Shown here in pieces: positions 19,509 through 31,090 of a stretch of 64,000 nt of DNA (position 1 is the stretch's first letter; every line of letters begins with the position of its first letter). Location of the stretch: contig JARPUW010000552.1 in NCBI GenBank assembly GCA_030533445.1, positions 62,001 through 126,000 on the forward strand, given 5' to 3'. The DNA comes from Cyprinodon diabolis (taxonomy: Eukaryota > Chordata > Actinopteri > Cyprinodontiformes > Cyprinodontidae). The translations under genes and the position numbers were made by a program. Under the pieces are notes generated by a model, which had not been told where the DNA came from, did no database searches, and was given only the letters and a program-made list of their open reading frames with translations.

Positions 19509-20819
19509 CTTAACTCATGACCAGGGGAATTTTGAGTCTCTAATACGGTATCCTGCCTTGACAAACTTCACATGCAAATGACTGCAAAGGGCCCACTCAC
19601 ACACTGGAAATTTTTAGAGTGTATAACTCAAGAACCGTGTGGGCTTTGGACCCGAAAAGGCCAACACACGATCATATGACAGTATGGAACAAGTGGGTAA
19701 AATTTGCTAACTCTACCTATAGTAGAAAATAGAACTTTATTGATCACACAGTGGATAAATTACCTCTCTGCATTTAACCCATCCCCTTGGGGAGCAGTTG
19801 GCTGCCAGTGTTCGGCGCCTGGTGAGAAAGGTGGGGTTAATGGTCTTGCTCAGACAGCCACCTGTGGGTATCTCAGATAGCACATCTAAACACTAGTTCA
19901 ATATTCCCCCATATGCAACAGTTTGGATAGCCCAACAAGGTGCAACACTGGAGTCCTTGTATTTTCCATGAGGCAACCTCTAAATATGCTGCTTTAACAG
20001 TAGACTCTCTTATTTTTGCCAGCAGGGTATCTTCGTACGGTCATAGGACCCTACCACCGATTTTAGGCCAAAATTATCAAGATTGTCGTAAAGGGGTGAA
20101 TTTCGGATATGATGTTTGAGGCCTCAGTCTGAGTGGAGCCTGTGAGTTTGATGTCCCAGGTCCTCATGGTACAGTCGCAGCAGCGTCTGAGATTGTCAAA
20201 ATCTGCATTTTTGATGGCTAATATCTCGTAGATGCTTTGTCCAATCTGTACCAAACTTGATTTCTGACTCCCTCCTCTGAGACTCTGCAAAGTAGAAAAA
20301 GCCCAGCTTTCTAGAGCTTTCCACTTGCTGTTTTTCCTTCAAAAGAATCCTAGCTGACTGAGACTGATGGCTATTTCCTCAGTGACAGGGAGCTGCGCAC
20401 TGTGTAGTTGACCTTAGACTTTTAGAAAGTGACAGCCAAAAAGGCTGGAAAATTTCATTCCCATTCAAGGTAATTGGAGGCATTACCCTTTTAGTCTTAT
20501 CTGATTACCTTGTAGATTTTATGCCTGTATTTTACAAGGTATATAGGAATCATGATTGGACTCTTTGCCACGGATCCCGTCAGCTCTGGGTCAATTAGAA
20601 GAATAAGCATCTCCAACAAACTAGGGTGGCTCACTCATATCAAAATAGGTGCCTTTGATCTGAAAAGATGATGCTTTTGGGCTCCGCCTCCTCTTATAAA
20701 GGACACAATAGCTCATGCCTGATCTTAACAAGTGCTGGAGGTTGGGGGGTTTCATTGGCCACCGCTTACCAGCATTCAGCTGCCATGAATGGGATGCTTG
20801 ACTTAGACTGTTCCACATC

Positions 20820-20984
20820 ATACTTACCTGGCAGAGGGGGATACCTTGATCATGAAGGAGGTTCACCCAGAGTGAGGCTTGGCCATTGCACCCCGGCTGT
20901 GCTGACCTTTGCGAATTCCCCAAATGTGGGAATCTCGACTGCATAATTTGTGGTAGTGGGGAACTGCGTACGCGCTCTCCCCTG
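20820..20984 (+). ncRNA. RNU1: U1 snRNA, array copy A4
   Basis: 165 nt. One inserted base gives GGCAGAGGGGGATACC at the base of stem-loop I; otherwise consensus. It corresponds to copy B7 by shared flanking markers. Confidence 0.87.
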
Positions 20985-21483
20985 GTTTATGTCCAAATAA
21001 GTACAGACTATTGGAGGTGATTGAATTTCCTGTCAGACTGTCATAGCACTTGAGTGAACAATATAAAATATGTGCTATCCCTAATACAAAATTGTCCAAA
21101 ATGAAATATTTGACATATCGGAAGTGTGAATAATGGTTATGGCTCTTCTTCAACATCTGCCGGGTGATGGTGCTAGCCACTGAGTTTAAGTCAATCAATT
21201 CTGTCACTGATTATTCTCAATTCATTAACTGAGACCGGGGTTTGGGTTAATGAACTGAGACCAGTCAGTGGCAGAGAAATAACATTTCAGTGCCTGACAT
21301 CTACCTAAGAGCAGAGGTGCTGGGGAAATGCTTCTCTGTCCCCCCCCACCAGCAAAGACTTATTTTAGTGTGGGCAACAATTAATTTTACCTGTCAGAAG
21401 CAGTGGCTGTTCAGGCAGCACCCTTTTGCAGTGTTCTCAAAGCCAAGAGGGGTCCAAAAATCAGGCCCTGTTCTTCTCAGCTT

Positions 21484-21591
21484 GTCGTTAGTTACCTAGC
21501 GACATATGCAAAATTGGATACGATACAGAGAAGATTAGCATGGCCCCTGCGCAAGGATGACACGTGTGATCGTGAAGCGTTTCCATATTTT
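21484..21591 (+). ncRNA. RNU6: U6-like snRNA, array copy A4
   Basis: 5' stem intact. The internal loop is CACGTGTGATCGTG, giving a fully Watson-Crick CACG/CGTG stem. Same sequence as 62497. Confidence 0.75.
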
Positions 21592-22902
21592 CTTAACTCA
21601 TGACCAGGGGAATTTTGAGTCTCTAATAGGGTATCCTGCCTTGACAAACTTCACATGCAAATGACTGCAAGGGGCCCACTCACACACTGGAAATTTTTAG
21701 AGTGTATAACTCAAGAACCGTGTGGGCTTTGGACCCGAAAAGGCCAACACACGATCACATGACAGTCTGGAACAAGTGGGTAAAATTTGCTAACTCTACC
21801 TATAGTAAAAAATAGAACTTTATTGATCACACAGTGGATAAATTACCTCTCTGCATTTAACCCATCCCCTTGGGGAGCAGTTGGCTGCCAGTGTTCGGCG
21901 CCTGGTGAGAAAGGTGTGGTTAATGGTCTTGCTCAGACAGCCACCTGTGGGTATCTCAGATAGCACATCTAAACACTAGTTCAATATTCCCCCATATGCA
22001 ACAGTTTGGATAGCCCAACAAGGTGCAACACTGGAGTCCTTGTATTTTCCATGAGGCAACCTCTAAATATGCTGCTTTAACAGTAGACTCTCTTATTTTT
22101 GCCAGCAGTGTATCTTCGTACGGTCATAGGACCCTACCACCGATTTTAGGCCAAAATTATCAAGATTGTCGTAAAGGGGTGAATTTCGGATATGATGTTT
22201 GAGGCCTCAGTCTGAGTGGAGCCTGTGAGTTTGATGTCCCAGGTCCTCATGGTACAGTCGCAGCAGCGTCTGAGATTGTCAAAATCTGCATTTTTGATGG
22301 CTAATATCTCGTAGATGCTTTGTCCAATCTGTACCAAACTTGATTTCTGACTCCCTCCTCTGAGACTCTGCAAAGTAGAAAAAGCCCAGCTTTCTAGAGC
22401 TTTCCACCTGCTGTTTTTCCTTCAAAAGAATCCTAGCTGACTGAGACTGATGGCTATTTCCTCAGTGACAGGGAGCTGCGCACTGTGTAGTTGACCTTAG
22501 ACTTTTAGAAAGTGACAGCCAAAAAGGCTGGAAAATTTCATTCCCATTCAAGGTAATTGGAGGCATTACCCTTTTAGTCTTATCTGATTACCTTGTAGAT
22601 TTTATGCCTGTATTTTACAAGGTATATAGGAATCATGATTGGACTCTTTGCCACGGATCCCGTCAGTTCTGTGTCAATTAGAAGAATAAGCATCTCCAAC
22701 AAACTAGGGTGGCTCACTCATATCAAAATAGGTGCCTTTGATCTGAAAAGATGATGCTTTTGGGCTCCGCCTCCTCTTATAAAGGACACAATAGCTCATG
22801 CCTGATCTTAACAAGTGCTGGAGGTTGGGGGGTTTCATTGGCCACCGCTTACCAGCATTCAGCTGCCATGAATGGGATGCTTGACTTAGACTGTTCCACA
22901 TC

Positions 22903-23066
22903 ATACTTACCTGGCAGGGGGGATACCTTGATCATGAAGGAGGTTCACCCAGAGTGAGGCTTGGCCATTGCACCCCGGCTGTGCTGACCTTTGCGAATTC
23001 CCCAAATGTGGGAATCTCGACTGCATAATTTGTGGTAGTGGGGGACTGCGTACGCGCTCTCCCCTG
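22903..23066 (+). ncRNA. RNU1: U1 snRNA, array copy A5
   Basis: 164 nt with consensus sequence and GGGGGACTGCG in stem-loop IV, identical there to vertebrate U1. Corresponds to copy B8. Confidence 0.92.
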
Positions 23067-23565
23067 GTTTATGTCCAAATAAGTACAGACTATTGGAGGT
23101 GATTGAACTTCCTGTCAGACTGTCATAGCACTTGAGTGAACAATATAAAATATGTGCTATCCCTAATACAAAATTGTCCAAAATGAAATATTTGACATAT
23201 CGGAAGTGTGAATAATGGTTATGGGTCTTCTTCAACATCTGCCGAGTGATGGTGCTAGCCACTGAGTTTAAGTCAATCAATTCTGTCACTGATTATTCTC
23301 AATTCATTAACTGACACCGGGGTTTGGGTTAATGAACTGAGACCAGTCAGTGGCAGAGAAATAACATTTCAGTGCCTCACATCTACCTAAGAGCAGAGGT
23401 GCTGGGGAAATGCTTCTCTGTCCCCCCCCACCAGCAAAGACTTATTTTAGTGTGGGCAACAATTAATTTTACCTGTCAGAAGCAGTGGCTGTTCAGGCAG
23501 CACCCTTTTGCAGTGTTCTCAAAGCCAAGAGGGGTCCAAAAATCAGGTCCTGTTCTTCTCAGCTT

Positions 23566-23673
23566 GTCGTTAGTTACCTAGCGACATATGCAAAATTGGA
23601 TACGATACAGAGAAGATTAGCATGGCCCCTGCGCAAGGATGACACGCGTGATTGTGAAGCGTTTCCATATTTT
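23566..23673 (+). ncRNA. RNU6: U6-like snRNA, array copy A5
   Basis: Consensus array U6 with GATTGTG in the internal loop. Confidence 0.75.
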
Positions 23674-24984
23674 CTTAACTCATGACCAGGGGAATTTTGA
23701 GTCTCTAATAGGGTATCCTGCCTTGACAAACTTCACATGCAAATGACTGCAAAGGGCCCACTCACACACTGGAAATTTTTAGAGTGTATAACTCAAGAAC
23801 CGTGTGGGCTTTGGACCCGAAAAGGCCAACACACGATCACATGACAGTCTGGAACAAGTGGGTAAAATTTGCTAACTCTACCTATAGTAGAAAATAGAAC
23901 TTTATTGATCACACAGTGGATAAATTACCTCTCTGCATTTAACCCATCCCCTTGGGGAGCAGTTGGCTGCCAGTGTTCGGCGCCTGGTGAGAAAGGTGGG
24001 GTTAATGGTCTTGCTCAGACAGCCACCTGTGGGTATCTTAGATAGCACATCTAAACACTAGTTCAATATTCCCCCATATGCAACAGTTTGGATAGCCCAA
24101 CAAGGTGCAACACTGGAGTCCTTGTATTTTCCATGAGGCAACCTCTAAATATGCTGCTTTAACAGTAGACTCTCTTATTTTTGCCAGCAGGGTATCTTCG
24201 TACGGTCATAGGACCCTACCACCGATTTTAGGCCAAAATTATCAAGATTGTCGTAAAGGGGTGAATTTCGGATATGATGTTTGAGGCCTCAGTCTGAGTG
24301 GAGCCTGTGAGTTTGATGTCCCAGGTCCTCATGGTACAGTCGCAGCAGCGTCTGAGATTGTCAAAATCTGCATTTTTGATGGCTAATATCTCGTAGATGC
24401 TTTGTCCAATCTGTACCAAACTTGATTTCTGACTCCCTCCTCTGAGACTCTGCAAAGTAGAAAAAGCCCAGCTTTCTAGAGCTTTCCACCTGCTGTTTTT
24501 CCTTCAAAAGAATCCTAGCTGACTGAGACTGATGGCTATTTCCTCAGTGACAGGGAGCTGCGCACTGTGTAGTTGACCTTAGACTTTTAGAAAGTGACAG
24601 CCAAAAAGGCTGGAAAATTTCATTCCCATTCAAGGTAATAGGAGGCATTACCCTTTTAGTCTTATCTGATTACCTTGTAGATTTTATGCCTGTATTTTAC
24701 AAGGTATATAGGAATCATGATTGGACTCTTTGCCACGGATCCCGTCAGCTCTGTGTCAATTAGAAGAATAAGCATCTCCAACAAACTAGGGTGGCTCACT
24801 CATATCAAAATAGGTGCCTTTGATCTGAAAAGATGATGCTTTTGGGCTCCGCCTCCTCTTATAAAGGACACAATAGCTCATGCCTGATCTTAACAAGTGC
24901 TGGAGGTTGGGGGGTTTCATTGGCCACCGCTTACCAGCATTCAGCTGCCATGAATGGGATGCTTGACTTAGACCGTTCCACATC

Positions 24985-25148
24985 ATACTTACCTGGCAGG
25001 GGGGATACCTTGATCATGAAGGAGGTTCACCCAGAGTGAGGCTTGGCCATTGCACCCCGGCTGTGCTGACCTTTGCGAATTCCCCAAATGTGGGAATCTC
25101 GACTGCATAATTTGTGGTAGTGGGGGACTGCGTACGCGCTCTCCCCTG
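24985..25148 (+). ncRNA. RNU1: U1 snRNA, array copy A6
   Basis: 164 nt, consensus, all protein-binding loops intact. Confidence 0.92.
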
Positions 25149-25647
25149 GTTTATGTCCAAATAAGTACAGACTATTGGAGGTGATTGAATTTCCTGTCAG
25201 ACTGTCATAGCACTTGAGTGAACAATATCATATATGTGCTATCCCTAATACAAAATTGTCCAAAATGAAATATTTGCCATATCGGAAGTGTGAATAATGG
25301 TTATGGCTCTTCTTCAACATCTGCCGGATGATGGTGCTAGCCACTGAGTTTAAGTAAATCAATTCTGTCACTGATTATTCTCAATTCATTAACTGAGACC
25401 GGGGTTTGGGTTAATGAACTGAGACCAGTCAGTGGCAGAGAAATAACATTTCAGTGCCTCACATCTACCTAAGAGCAGAGGTGCTGGGGAAATGCTTCTC
25501 TGTCCCCCCCCACCAGCAAAGACTTATTTTAGTGTGGGCAACAATTAATTTTACCTGTCAGAAGCAGTGGCTGTTCAGGCAGCACCCTTTTGCAGTGTTC
25601 TCAAAGCCAAGAGGGGTCCAAAAATCAGGCCCTGTTCTTCTCAGCTT

Positions 25648-25755
25648 GTCGTTAGTTACCTAGCGACATATGCAAAATTGGATATGATACAGAGAAGATT
25701 AGCATGGCCCCTGCGCAAGGATGACACGCGTGATCGTGAAGCGTTTCCATATTTT
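25648..25755 (+). ncRNA. RNU6: U6-like snRNA, array copy A6
   Basis: 5' stem intact. GGATATGATACAG carries one substitution just before the ACAGAGA box; the internal stem is CACG/CGTG. Confidence 0.73.
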
Positions 25756-27066
25756 CTTAACTCATGACCAGGGGAATTTTGAGTCTCTAATAGGGTATCC
25801 TGCCTTGACAAACTTCACATGCAAATGACTGCAAAGGGCCCACTCACACACTGGAAATTTTTAGAGTGTATAACTCAAGAACCGTGTGGGCTTTGGACCC
25901 GAAAAGGCCAACACACGATCATATGACAGTCTGGAACAAGTGGGTAAAATTTGCTAACTCTACCTATAGTAGAAAATAGAACTTTATTGATCACACAGTG
26001 GATAAATTACCTCTCTGCATTTAACCCATCCCCTTGGGGAGCAGTTGGCTGCCAGTGTTTGGCGCCTGGTGAGAAAGGTGGGGTTAATGGTCTTGCTCAG
26101 ACAGCCACCTGTGGGTATCTCAGATAGCACATCTAAACACTAGTTCAATATTCCCCCATATGCAACAGTTTGGATAGCCCAACAAGGTGCAACACTGCAG
26201 TCCTTGTATTTTCCATGAGGCAACCTCTAAATATGCTGCTTTAACAGTAGACTCTCTTATTTTTGCCAGCAGGGTATCTTTGTACGGTCATAGGACCCTA
26301 CCACCGATTTTAGGCCAAAATTATCAAGATTGTCGTAAAGGGGTGAATTTCGGATATGATGTTTGTGGCCTCAGTCTGAGTGGAGCCTGTGAGTTTGATG
26401 TCCCAGGTCCTCATGGTACAGTCGCAGCAGCGTCTGAGATTGTCAAAATCTGCATTTTTGATGGCTAATATCTCGTAGATGCTTTGTCCAATCTGTACCA
26501 AACTTGATTTCTGACTCCCTCCTCTGAGACTCTGCAAAGTAGAAAAAGCCCAGCTTTCTAGAGCTTTCCACCTGCTGTTTTTCCTTCAAAAGAATCCTAG
26601 CTGACTGAGACTGATGGCTATTTCCTCAGTGACAGGGAGCTGCGCACTGTGTAGTTGACCTTAGACTTTTAGAAAGTGACAGCCAAAAAGGCTGGAAAAT
26701 TTCATTCCCATTCAAGGTAATTGGAGGCATTCCCGTTTTAGTCTTATATGATTACCTTGTAGATTTTATGCCTGTATTTTACAAGGTATATAGGAATCAT
26801 GATTGGACTCTTTGCCACGGATCCCGTCAGCTCTGTGTCAATTAGAAAAATAAGCATCTCCAACAAACTAGGGTGGCTCACTCATATCAAAATAGGTGCC
26901 TTTGATCTGAAAAGATGATGCTTTTGGGCTCCGCCTCCTCTTATAAAGGACACAATAGCTCATGCCTGATCTTAACAAGTGCTGGAGGTTGGGGGGTTTC
27001 ATTGGCCACCGCTTACCAGCATTCAGCTGCCATGAATGGGATGCTTGACTTAGACCGTTCCACATC

Positions 27067-27230
27067 ATACTTACCTGGCAGGGGGGATGCCTTGATCATG
27101 AAGGAGGTTCACCCAGAGTGAGGCTTGGCCATTGCACCCCGGCTGTGCTGACCTTTGCAAATTCCCCAAATGTGGGAATCTCGACTGCATAATTTGTGGT
27201 AGTGGGGGACTGCATACGCGCTCTCCCCTG
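27067..27230 (+). ncRNA. RNU1: U1 snRNA, array copy A7
   Basis: 164 nt. Private changes GGATGCC, TTTGCAAATTCC and CTGCATACGCG. This unit has lost its U6: at about 27717 GGCCCTGTTCT runs directly into GGAACAAGTGGG, deleting U6 and ~0.3 kb of flank. Confidence 0.88.
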
Positions 27231-28571
27231 GTTTATGTCCAAAGAAGTACAGACTATTGGAGGTCATTGAATTTCCTGTCAGACTGTCATAGCACTTGAG
27301 TGAACAATATCAAATATGTGCTATCCCTAATACAAAATTGTCCAAAATGAAATATTTGCCATATAGGAAGTGTGAATAATGGCTATGGCTCTTCTTCAAC
27401 ATCTGCTGGGTGATCATGCTAGCCACTGAGTTTAAGTCAATCAATTCTGTCACTGATTATTCTCAATTCATTAACTGAGACCAGGGTTTGGGTTAATGAA
27501 CTGAGACCAGTCAGTGGCAGAGAAATAACATTTCAGTGCCTGACATCTACCTAAGAGCAGAGGTGCTGGCGAAATGCTTCTCTGTCCCCCCACCAGCAAA
27601 GACTTATTTTAGTGTGGGCAACAATTAATTTTACCTGTCAGAAGCAGTGGCTGTTCAGGCAGCACCCTTTTGCAGTGTTCTCAGAGCCAAGAGGGGTCCA
27701 AAAATCAGGCCCTGTTCTGGAACAAGTGGGTAAAATTTGCTCACTCTACCTATAGTAGAAAATAGAACTTTATTGATCACACAGTGGATAAATAACCTGT
27801 CTGTATTTAACCCATCCCCTTGGGGAGCAGTTGGCTGCCAGTGTTCGGCGCCTGGTGAGAAAGGTGGGGTTAATGGTCTTGCTCAGAGAGCCACCTGTGG
27901 GTATCTCAGATAGCACATCTAAACACTAGTTCAATATTCCCCCATATGCAACAGTTTGGATAGCCCAACAAGGTGCAACACTGGAGTCCTTGTATTTTCC
28001 ATGAGGCAACCTCAAAATATGCTGCTTTAACAGTAGACTCTCTTATTTTTGCCAGCAGGGTATCTTCGTACGGTCATAGGACCCTACCACCGATTTTAGG
28101 CCAAAATTATCAAGATTGTCGTAAAGGGGTGAATTTCGGATATGATGTTTGAGGCCTCAGTCTGAGTGGAGCCTGTGAGTTTGATGTCCCAGGTCCTCAT
28201 GGCACAGTCGCAGCAGCGTCTGAGATTGTCAAAATCTGCACTTTTGATGGCTAATATCTCGTAGATGCTTTGTCCAATCTGTACCAAACTTGATTTCTGA
28301 CTCCCTCCTCTGAGACTCTGCAAAGTAGAAAAAGCCCAGCTTTCTAGAGCTTTCCACCTGCTCTTTTTCCTTCAAAAGAATCCTAGCTGACTGAGACTGA
28401 TGGCTTTTTCCTCAGTGACAGGGAGCTGCGCACTGTGTAGTTGACCTTAGACTTTTAGAAAGTGACAGCCAAAAAGGCTGGAAAATTTCATTCCCATTCA
28501 AGGTAATTGGAGGCATTCCCCTTTTAGTCTTATCTGATTACCTTGTAGATTTTATGCCTGTATTTTACAAG

Positions 28572-28652
28572 GTTTTAAGGCCAAAACGATCAAGATTGTC
28601 GTAAAGGGGTGAATTTCGGATATGATGTTTGAGGCCTCAGTCTGAGTGGAGC
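28572..28652 (+). repeat. Partial array fragment at the gypsy insertion site
   Basis: After TTTTACAAGGT the unit breaks off and restarts at TTTTAAGGCCAAAACGATCA, giving a second copy of the segment found at about 28094-28173. The gypsy LTR is inserted in this fragment after GTGGAGC. The other half resumes at 36417. Confidence 0.8.
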
Positions 28653-29320
28653 TGTAACCCTACTGTATTTGTATATTTTGTGTTATTTGATTTTCTGTAT
28701 TATTTTACTTTATGGGCCATGTCCCTTTAAGAGAACTGAAGGACACTACTTTACGGCAACATTCCAACTGCAGTTGCTAGGGGAATTCCCGGGCTTTGGA
28801 GTTTCAGAGCTGCTGCTGAGCAGAGAGATGCTAGTCTCAACCTAGCTTCTGCATATCGCCTGATGTATGCCTATATTGATGTTTTCCTGCTAGGAAAAAT
28901 TTTGTGAGAGGAACTCTGGGAGGGTGTTTGTGTGCCTACAGAGGAAGAAGGAGAGGCTGCTGAGTTTTTCAGTGCTTTTGGACACCGGCTGCCATCATCA
29001 TTCTGGATCCCTATTCCAGTCAAGACAGCCTTTCATTCGTATGCACCAGACACACACAAGTACAAATATAGAGCTCTATAGGACATATTTTTTTTTTGCT
29101 GGCCAGCTTTCTTTTTTCTTTTTTTTTTTCTTTTTTTTTACCAAGGAGCCTGTTACATTCAGGTTTGGACTGAATATATTTGGTGTTGTTGTTTTCAGGG
29201 ATACTCTCTGATCTAGTTGAGATGATGTTGAATGTATTTCAGTCCAGTCATTTGTAATAAACAAACTGGTTGATAGTAAACTGCTATCTGAACCTGACTA
29301 AGTTCTATTCTTTGGTTACA
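28653..29320 (+). mobile_element. Gypsy 5' LTR
   Basis: 668 bp, TGTAACCCT to GGTTACA. It contains a T-rich stretch at about 29086-29140 and an AATAAA poly(A) signal near 29256. It carries a few substitutions against the 3' LTR, so the insertion is older than the A/B duplication. Confidence 0.93.
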
Positions 29321-29340
29321 TACAAAGCAGTAGAAAAAAT

Positions 29341-29358
29341 TGGCGCCCGAACAGGGAC
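29341..29358 (+). other. Primer binding site, tRNA-Lys type
   Basis: TGGCGCCCGAACAGGGAC is complementary to the 3' end of tRNA-Lys(UUU), the primer also used by lentiviruses. It sits 20 nt downstream of the LTR end, farther than the usual 0-5 nt. Confidence 0.85.
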
Positions 29359-29437
29359 TTGAAGGCCATTCATCTCATCTCTAATTTTGTTGAACAAACC
29401 ATATTTTCACAGGTTAACATCTGAGTCAGAAAAAAAA

Positions 29438-30736
29438 ATGGAGTTTTGTGAAATATATGGTTTTGACACTCAGTGTACTGTAATTCTTAAGGGTGTCCCA
29501 GCTACAACTAAACTGGACGATGTAAAAAGGGCCTTTGTAGCGCTTGATGAGGTTATCAAAGTGCAATTCATTGACAGTCTCCCTGATTCCATTTTGTGCC
29601 AGTTTGGCGAAGGTATTACTCCTATGTTGTTGGACTGTGAGTACTCAGTTGGTGATTCATTATGGGAGGTTGTACAGATTGATGACTACTGCTCCCCTAA
29701 ATGTGAAAATGAGTCATTCAGTCAGGAAGTAGTACCTCTTGCACGTGCCATTGGTAACATGACCATGTGTTTTCAAGAGCAAGTGCACGAGTTGGCCTTA
29801 ACATACAACATGGACCCTGCTACAATAAGTCAGGTAGCTGCAAGTCGTATTTGTGGAAAACATGAAGAAAGCAACATTGTATCATCAACTCCAGCATTTG
29901 CACTCAAAAGCCAGCCAGTCACCTATTCAAGACCAGCTGTTGCAGCTGATGAGAACCATACCTCAAATTGTACACAGGCAGCAAACGAGACTGTATTAAT
30001 CAACCCTCTGCCTGCTGATGTCCAAAAAGTTATAGTAAAACACATTGTAAAACATGACTCACCAGTGCACCAGCCTCCTCCCAGAGAGCTACGGCTTTTC
30101 TCTGGTAACTTTCCAAAGCCTCCAACAGAAGTAGATCTTAGCATATGGCGGCTCAGAGCTAAGCAAGTGATAAACGACATTAGCCTATCAGAAGGGCAGC
30201 AGCGCCGTATGATACTCGATAGCTTACTCACCCCTGCCTTAAATGTGGCTCTTTTTATCGGAGCCCAAGCCAAACCATGTGCCTATCTTCAAGAATTAGA
30301 GAAAGCATATGGTAATGTAACAGGAGGAGAAGAGCTGTATATTCAGTTCTTAGAGACACATCAGAACAGTGGGGAGAGGGCATCTGACTACCTTCGTCGA
30401 CTTCATACTCTGCTGCAGGAAGCTGTAGAAAACAGCGGTGTGGCCAAAAAAGACTTTGATTCTCAGTTATTAAAGCAGTTCCTCCGAGGTTGTTGGGATG
30501 ATTCCTTAATAACAACACTGCGTCTGAAAGAGTCAGGTTATAGCCCACATACCATTTTGACTTTTTCAGAGCTACTGTTCAAAATAAGAACATATGAAAA
30601 AGAGAGCCATTTAAAGGAAATGAGGAGAAAGCGACATATGGTGGCAAGCTCTACCAAAGTCCATACCAGGACTCATTTCACAAATGACACCACAGAGGCC
30701 TCTGGCAACACACTCCCTCTAGAACCAGGCGGTTAA
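29438..30736 (+). CDS. gag: Gypsy gag, PNMA-like (matrix-capsid part)
   Basis: Structural protein that forms the retrotransposon's capsid. The ATG at 29438 follows an A-run; it codes for 432 aa. Residues ~1-90 look like an RRM-type PNMA N-terminal domain (TVILKGVPATTKLDDVKRAF). Residues ~213-400 match the PNMA/gag capsid fold: RELRLFSGNFPKPP, then ELYIQFLETHQNSGERASDYL and a FLRGCWDD motif. Vertebrate PNMA genes are domesticated relatives of such gypsy gags. The stop at 30734-30736 is in frame with the nucleocapsid ORF downstream, so it is either a disabling mutation or a leaky stop. Confidence 0.85.
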   Translation: MEFCEIYGFDTQCTVILKGVPATTKLDDVKRAFVALDEVIKVQFIDSLPDSILCQFGEGITPMLLDCEYSVGDSLWEVVQIDDYCSPKCENESFSQEVVPLARAIGNMTMCFQEQVHELALTYNMDPATISQVAASRICGKHEESNIVSSTPAFALKSQPVTYSRPAVAADENHTSNCTQAANETVLINPLPADVQKVIVKHIVKHDSPVHQPPPRELRLFSGNFPKPPTEVDLSIWRLRAKQVINDISLSEGQQRRMILDSLLTPALNVALFIGAQAKPCAYLQELEKAYGNVTGGEELYIQFLETHQNSGERASDYLRRLHTLLQEAVENSGVAKKDFDSQLLKQFLRGCWDDSLITTLRLKESGYSPHTILTFSELLFKIRTYEKESHLKEMRRKRHMVASSTKVHTRTHFTNDTTEASGNTLPLEPGG

Positions 30737-31090
30737 TCTAGAGAGCAGGTAGAAGAAAGGATCAGGCAGTTGGAAGCTGAACTTCAGAGAAATGTGTCTG
30801 TTAAGCACCCTTATCCTTCAAAAGAAGAGAAACCAACACGGAAGCTCCACCAAAGAACTAAAGGCAGTCCTGCATCTGCAACAGCCACTTCACCAGCAAA
30901 TCTCATGAAAGCTGGAAAGTTTTGTAATAACTGTGGAGACAATGATCATTTGTTGCCGCAATGCACCAATCCAACCAATGCTGTCCTGGTGCAAAAGAAA
31001 CTGTGTACAAGACATCAAAACAGGCAAAATCAACTTGCAATGAACCCACAAGACAAAACCTCTTTGCCGAACTTGGCTTTAAACAAGTAA
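30737..31090 (+). CDS. gag: Gypsy nucleocapsid part of gag (CCHC zinc knuckle)
   Basis: Same reading frame as the capsid ORF, continuing after its stop. It is basic and Lys/Arg-rich, with one CCHC knuckle at 30923-30964 (CNNCGDNDHLLPQC, i.e. C-X2-C-X4-H-X4-C) for RNA binding. It ends at TAA 31088-31090, just after the slippery heptamer. It is separate only because of the stop at 30734. Confidence 0.8.
   Translation, partial: SREQVEERIRQLEAELQRNVSVKHPYPSKEEKPTRKLHQRTKGSPASATATSPANLMKAGKFCNNCGDNDHLLPQCTNPTNAVLVQKKLCTRHQNRQNQLAMNPQDKTSLPNLALNK

Larger units (their letters stand above)
14424..28652 (+). repeat. Main U1/U6 tandem array, copy A
   Basis: Seven units with U1-to-U1 spacing of 2085, 2083, 2083, 2081, 2083 ... 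about 2082 bp. Each runs: U1 promoter region, U1, ~0.5 kb spacer, U6, octamer, ~1.25 kb spacer, next U1. The long spacer has no gene. Part of it (for example 15573-15720, starting near ACTTTATTGATC in later units and passing through TTTAACCCATCC) resembles a repeat dispersed in teleost genomes that I cannot name. The last unit lacks U6 and ends in a ~80-bp partial restart (28572-28652) where the gypsy element inserted. Confidence 0.95.

Noticed and set aside
14424..28652. CRISPR-like or satellite interpretation of the regular repeats
   Set aside because: The repeat unit is ~2.08 kb with genes inside, with no short repeat-spacer pattern. The content is clearly eukaryotic.
14424..28652. Presence of 5S rRNA, U2, U4 or U5 genes in the unit
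   Set aside because: I looked for their conserved cores by eye and found none. Only U1 and U6 are recognisable.
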